Source: Flemingiibacterium sp045644145 (GTDB taxonomy: Bacteria; Bacillota; Clostridia; Oscillospirales; CAG-272). Taken from it: a DNA stretch of 64,000 bases. The DNA is taken from positions 1 to 64,000 of the forward strand of contig JAZRGK010000025.1 of NCBI GenBank assembly GCA_045644145.1, given 5' to 3'. Under the pieces are notes generated by a model, which worked only from the letters and a program-made list of their open reading frames with translations, was not told where the DNA came from and ran no database searches. The stretch's first letter is position 1; each line of letters begins with the position of its first letter. This document shows positions 60,727-64,000 of this stretch, piece by piece. The position numbers and the translations under genes were made by a program.

Positions 60727-61833
60727 ATGAATTCCGAATTGTTTGACGCCCTTGAACTTCTCGAAAAGGAAAAAGGTATTTCCCAGGACTATATGCTCGA
60801 GCGTGTTGAAGCAGCTCTCATCAGCGCATACAAGCGTGACCGCAACGGTCTTGCGAATGTACGCGTGGAGATAAACAAAGACAAAAAGAGCATCCGTATG
60901 TTTGAACAGAAAAACATCGTTGAGGAGGTTCTTGATCCCGAACAGGAAATCACCCTTGAGGAAGCACGCGCCGTAAATAAGAAGTATTCTCTCGGCGGTG
61001 TATGCGAAACCGAGCTTAAGCCTAAGAATTTCCGCCGTCTTTCGGCTCAGACCGCAAAGCAGGTGATCATTCAGGGAATCCGCGAAGCTGAACGCTCCAT
61101 GATGATAAAGGAGTACGAATCCAAGAAAGAGGAGATCATCACAGCTATTGTTGATAAGGTGGATCCCGAAAACGAGGACGTACTGGTAGATACCGGAACA
61201 AGCAAGGTATACCTCAAGAAGCAAGAGCAGATCCCCGGCGAGCATTTTGGCGTGGGCGACCGCATCAAGGTGTTCGTTACCGAGGTAATGAAGGAAACAC
61301 TCCGCGGACCGCTGGTATCCCTTTCCCGTACCGCTCCCGGGCTTGTAAAGCGTCTTTTTGAGCTTGAAATTCCCGAAATTCAGGACGCAACGCTGCTTAT
61401 TATGTCGATAACCCGTGAGGCAGGCTCCAGAACAAAGATGGCTGTAATGAGCCGTGATCCTAACGTAGATCCCATCGGTGCCTGCATCGGTAACCGCGGT
61501 ATGCGTATCCAGAGCATTGTAAATGAGCTTCGCGGAGAAAAGATCGATATCATCAAGTACAGCGAGGATCCTACCGAGTATATCAGTGCGGCGCTTTCTC
61601 CCGCAGTTGTCAAGGAAGTGGTTCTCGATTCCGAAAAATCCTGCCGCGTAGTGGTGGAAGCGGATCAGCTCTCCCTTGCTATTGGTAAGGAAGGACAGAA
61701 TGCCCGTCTTGCCGCCCGTCTTACCGGCTTCAAGATTGATATAAAGACAAAGAGCGCTCTTGATGAAGAGGAAGCCGCAAAGAAAGCATTTATAGATGCG
61801 GCTGACAATTCCGGCGCAGACAGCGAAATCTGA
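60727..61833 (+). CDS. nusA: Transcription termination/antitermination factor NusA
   Basis: A 368-residue NusA: N-terminal RNA-polymerase-binding domain, S1 domain (about 135-200), then KH domains with PIGACIGNRGMRIQSIVNEL (about 245-264) and AIGKEGQNARLAARLTG. There is no C-terminal acidic repeat, as usual in Firmicutes. It modulates pausing and termination. Downstream, 104 bp to rnpM include a hairpin (61870-61909). Confidence 0.97.
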   Translation: MNSELFDALELLEKEKGISQDYMLERVEAALISAYKRDRNGLANVRVEINKDKKSIRMFEQKNIVEEVLDPEQEITLEEARAVNKKYSLGGVCETELKPKNFRRLSAQTAKQVIIQGIREAERSMMIKEYESKKEEIITAIVDKVDPENEDVLVDTGTSKVYLKKQEQIPGEHFGVGDRIKVFVTEVMKETLRGPLVSLSRTAPGLVKRLFELEIPEIQDATLLIMSITREAGSRTKMAVMSRDPNVDPIGACIGNRGMRIQSIVNELRGEKIDIIKYSEDPTEYISAALSPAVVKEVVLDSEKSCRVVVEADQLSLAIGKEGQNARLAARLTGFKIDIKTKSALDEEEAAKKAFIDAADNSGADSEI

Positions 61834-61869
61834 CCATGCGCATAAAGGCATACAAAGATACAAAATAAC

Positions 61870-61909
61870 GGCTCCGGTACTAAGCCAGATATCAATGTGT
61901 ATCGGAACC
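61870..61909 (+). repeat. Intercistronic hairpin between nusA and rnpM
   Basis: GGCTCCGGTAC and GTATCGGAACC pair over 11 bases with one mismatch and one G-U, enclosing 18 bases. There is no T tract, so it may affect mRNA processing or stability. Confidence 0.45.
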
Positions 61910-61937
61910 TAACATAAATACGGGAGGAAATCGTATT

Positions 61938-62228
61938 TTGCAGGAAACAGATAAGGCTAAGCCAAAAAAAAGGATTCCCGAGCGCAAATGTCTCGGATGC
62001 GGTATCTCAAAGCCAAAGATAGAGCTTGCCAGGGTGGTTCGCGCCCCGGATGGCAGCGTATCTCTTGATCTTACCGGCAAGAAATCGGGACGCGGTGCAT
62101 ATGTGTGCAAAAGTGCCGCCTGCCTTAAGAAATGCATAAAGCGCAGATCTATTGAGCGAAATCTTGAGGTGGAGATCTCCGAGGATGTCTATGCCGCAAT
62201 AGAAAAGGAGCTTGCCGATAATGAATAA
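61938..62228 (+). CDS. rnpM: RnpM/YlxR (DUF448) RNA-binding protein
   Basis: A 96-residue YlxR-family protein. It has RKCLGCGISKPKIELARVVR near the N-terminus and the signature GRGAYVCKSAACLKKCIKRR. In Bacillus the family member binds and modulates RNase P. The start is TTG with GGAGG 10 bases upstream. Its end overlaps ylxQ. Position between nusA and ylxQ is conserved. Confidence 0.93.
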   Translation: MQETDKAKPKKRIPERKCLGCGISKPKIELARVVRAPDGSVSLDLTGKKSGRGAYVCKSAACLKKCIKRRSIERNLEVEISEDVYAAIEKELADNE

Positions 62229-62583
62229 CGAAGGCAATACCGTACATGCGGTGCCGGCAGAAAAAGCCGGAAAGCTTCTCGGGCTTTTGGGGTTTGCGGC
62301 GCGTGCGCGAAAGATCGTGTGCGGCACGGACCTTTGCCGTGATGAAATACGGCGCGGAAGGCTTCCTCTCGTCATGGTAGCTTCCGATGCATCGGATAAT
62401 ACAAAGAAGCGCATTTCCGATGCCTGCAAATATTACGAAGCGGAGTTGTGTCTTATACCGGTTACAGCAAGTGAGCTGTCATCGCGTATAGGCAAAACCG
62501 CCTCTATTGCCGTTGTCGGTGTCACCGATATGAACTTTGTAAACGGCATATCCGCCCTTTATGATAACGATACATTGATATAA
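62221..62583 (+). CDS. ylxQ: YlxQ, ribosomal protein L7Ae family
   Basis: A 120-residue L7Ae/L30e-fold RNA-binding protein with LLGFAARARKIVCGTD and LVMVASDASDNTKKRI. It likely binds kink-turn RNA. ATG at 62221 overlaps the last codons of rnpM (ATGAATAA junction). The stop lies 27 bp before infB. Confidence 0.92.
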   Translation: MNNEGNTVHAVPAEKAGKLLGLLGFAARARKIVCGTDLCRDEIRRGRLPLVMVASDASDNTKKRISDACKYYEAELCLIPVTASELSSRIGKTASIAVVGVTDMNFVNGISALYDNDTLI

Positions 62584-62610
62584 CCGTACCGAAAGGATGA
62601 TTGATAGAAT

Positions 62611-64000
62611 ATGGCAGAAACCAAGAAGAACCAGACTAAAATAAGTGCACTTGCAAAGGACCTCGGCATTAAAAGCAAGGAATTAACAGATGTTCTTGCG
62701 GCAAACGGCATTGAGGGAAAATCCTCTTCCGCATCTCTTGATCCCGAGGAATTCAACCTTATCATGAGCACCCTTACAGAGCGTGCGCAGGTGGATAATA
62801 TCGGTGACTATCTCGACGGAAAAACGAAGATTGTTACCGAAGCCCCCAAGAAAGAAACACCTAAGGCTGAAGAGCCCAAGAAAGAGCTTGCGCCCAAAAC
62901 CGAAGAACCAAAAAAAGAATCACCCAAGCCCGAAGAATCCAAGAAGGAAGCACCAAAGGCAGACGCGCCCAAAAAAGAGACTCCGAAGGCAGATCAGCCT
63001 AAGCGAGATGCGGACAATCGCGACATTGCACGTTCTCAGAGCGTACAGAACCGCGACAATCGCGACGGCGCACGTCCTCAAGGCAGCTTCCAGAACCGCG
63101 ATAATCGCGACGGCGCACGTCCTCAGAACTTCCAGAACCGCGATAATCGCGACGGTGCACGTCCTCAGGGCTTCCAGAACCGCGACAATCGCGACGGCGT
63201 ACGTCCCCAGGGCGGCTTCCAGCCTCGCGACAACCGCGACGGCGCACGTCCTCAGGGCGGCTTCCAGCCTCGCGACAACCGTGACGGCGCACGTCCCCAG
63301 AACTTCCAGCCTCGTGATAACCGTGGACAGGGCGGATTTGGCGGCGGATTCAAAGACAAGGATTCCGGCAACGAGCGCAGAAGCAATAAGAACCGTGAAC
63401 CGGTACACACCTATACACGCGGTCAGAATGCAGGCAAGAATACGGGTGAAAGCCGCATAGTTGATATGCGCACCAGTACCGTTGACCTTGGTAAGTATGA
63501 TGAGCGTCTTGAAAATCTCGCTTCCGAAACCGGAAGAAACGAGCGTGCTGAAAAGCAGAAATTAAAGAAGCAGAACAACCGTGACGGGCACAGCCAGCGT
63601 GAAAAAGAGCGCATGGCTATGGAAAAGCTTCGCAAGCAGGGCATCGAAAAGGCTAAAAAGCAGCCCCTTCAGATCACCGTTCCCGACGAGATTTCCGTTG
63701 GTGAGCTTGCTTCCCGTCTTAAGGTAACCGCCGCTGAGGTTATTAAGCGCCTTATGCTCCTTGGCGTAATGGCTACCGTTAACGAAATTATAGATTACGA
63801 TACCGCATATCTTGTTGCCGATGAGCTTGGCGCAAAGGTTACAAAGGAAGTGGTTATCACTATCGAGGAAAGACTTTTCGACGAAGCAGAGGACAAAGAC
63901 GAGGATCTTCTTCCCAGAAGCCCCGTTGTCTGCGTAATGGGCCACGTTGACCACGGTAAGACATCGCTCCTTGACGCTATCCGTCATACCAACGTAACCT
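62611..64000 (+). CDS. infB: Translation initiation factor IF-2, 3' end outside window
   Basis: The first 463 codons are present. The N-terminal segment MAETKKNQTKISALAKDLGI is the IF2-N domain. A Lys/Glu/Pro-rich tract (62840-63000) and seven or eight copies of an NRDNRDGARPQ unit (about 63010-63330) follow, then a second IF2-N-like domain (PDEISVGELASRLKVTAAEV), and the GTPase P-loop VMGHVDHGKTS at the right edge. IF-2 delivers fMet-tRNA to the 30S subunit. AAAGGA precedes the ATG. The repeated linker is long and probably disordered. Confidence 0.97.
   Translation, partial: MAETKKNQTKISALAKDLGIKSKELTDVLAANGIEGKSSSASLDPEEFNLIMSTLTERAQVDNIGDYLDGKTKIVTEAPKKETPKAEEPKKELAPKTEEPKKESPKPEESKKEAPKADAPKKETPKADQPKRDADNRDIARSQSVQNRDNRDGARPQGSFQNRDNRDGARPQNFQNRDNRDGARPQGFQNRDNRDGVRPQGGFQPRDNRDGARPQGGFQPRDNRDGARPQNFQPRDNRGQGGFGGGFKDKDSGNERRSNKNREPVHTYTRGQNAGKNTGESRIVDMRTSTVDLGKYDERLENLASETGRNERAEKQKLKKQNNRDGHSQREKERMAMEKLRKQGIEKAKKQPLQITVPDEISVGELASRLKVTAAEVIKRLMLLGVMATVNEIIDYDTAYLVADELGAKVTKEVVITIEERLFDEAEDKDEDLLPRSPVVCVMGHVDHGKTSLLDAIRHTNVT
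63010..63330 (+). repeat. In-frame tandem repeats in infB
   Basis: Seven clear copies and one degenerate copy of a 39-45 bp unit coding for (Q)NRDNRDGARPQ(G)F. The copies differ at synonymous positions and in the two or three residues between cores, so they are diverged rather than freshly expanded. Confidence 0.9.

Noticed and set aside
60703..61863. A 386-codon minus-strand frame over nusA
   Set aside because: It is antisense to nusA, which has clear domains; no ribosome binding site or recognisable product on the minus strand.
63010..63330. Regularly spaced repeats that might be a CRISPR array
   Set aside because: The units are in frame with infB, have no unique spacers and no cas genes nearby; they code for a protein repeat.
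62783..63460. A 225-codon frame inside infB in another phase
   Set aside because: It arises from the infB repeats, which are open in several frames. The infB frame has the family domains, start and ribosome binding site.

Overview
The window is a gene-dense stretch (about 64 kb, roughly 45-50 % GC by eye) of the chromosome of an endospore-forming Clostridia-like Firmicute. The evidence is the sporulation genes yqfC, yqfD and ylbJ, the Gram-positive orders dnaX-ybaB-recR, smc-ftsY, nadD-yqeK-LCP-rsfS and rimP-nusA-rnpM-ylxQ-infB, a large Gram-positive-type SRP RNA with an Alu domain, strong GGAGG ribosome binding sites, several UUG starts, and many near-consensus sigma-A promoters with 17-bp spacers. 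No phage, insertion sequence, CRISPR array or plasmid feature was seen. The species cannot be named from the sequence.

Layout. 1-7393 (minus): yqfC-yqfD-phoH-ybeY, then era-recO-mutS2 and a truncated lipoprotein gene at the window edge. 7470-9100: ylbJ (plus) converging on a RadC-like gene. 9185-9640: a small orphan HicB-like gene with a perfect consensus promoter firing against it. 9647-14780 (minus): an SdpI/SdpR-like pair and a heterodimeric ABC exporter. 15021-19373 (minus): a five-gene catabolic operon (aldo/keto reductase, Gfo/Idh/MocA dehydrogenase, two SDRs, HpcH/HpaI aldolase) of unknown substrate. 19727-22748 (plus): DUF951 and a YfhO-type membrane glycosyltransferase. 22874-23050: rpsU.

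23278-41013 (minus) is one almost unbroken run of 14 housekeeping genes: dprA-topA-trmFO-rnc-radical SAM-smc-ftsY-rdgB-yhbY-nadD-yqeK-LCP-rsfS-leuS. 41292-47349 (minus) holds GNAT-rqcH, yceD-rpmF and dnaX-ybaB-recR, preceded by the SRP RNA gene. 47785-50731 is an AraC regulator divergent from nagA-nagB. 50868-52686 has trmL, an unknown membrane protein and rpsT. 52889-53423 has a promoter followed by an unassigned transcribed-looking region (candidate small RNA), then tRNA-Gly and tRNA-Val. 53546-59800 holds a pyridoxal kinase, a divergent RHH/SLOG pair, a DUF6062 protein with a duplicated zinc-ligand pattern, an OGG-type glycosylase, gapdh and an orphan solute-binding lipoprotein. 60096-64000 is the start of the rimP-nusA-rnpM-ylxQ-infB operon, with infB cut by the window end.

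Most of the window is core translation, RNA processing, chromosome maintenance and sporulation. The less ordinary items are the candidate small RNA at 52918-53130, the antisense promoter/terminator unit over the 9255 gene, the five-gene sugar-type operon with one SDR lacking its catalytic Tyr, the DUF6062 internal duplication, and several places where a promoter -35 box lies in the loop of an inverted repeat. All functional calls rest on motif recognition by eye; no search was run.
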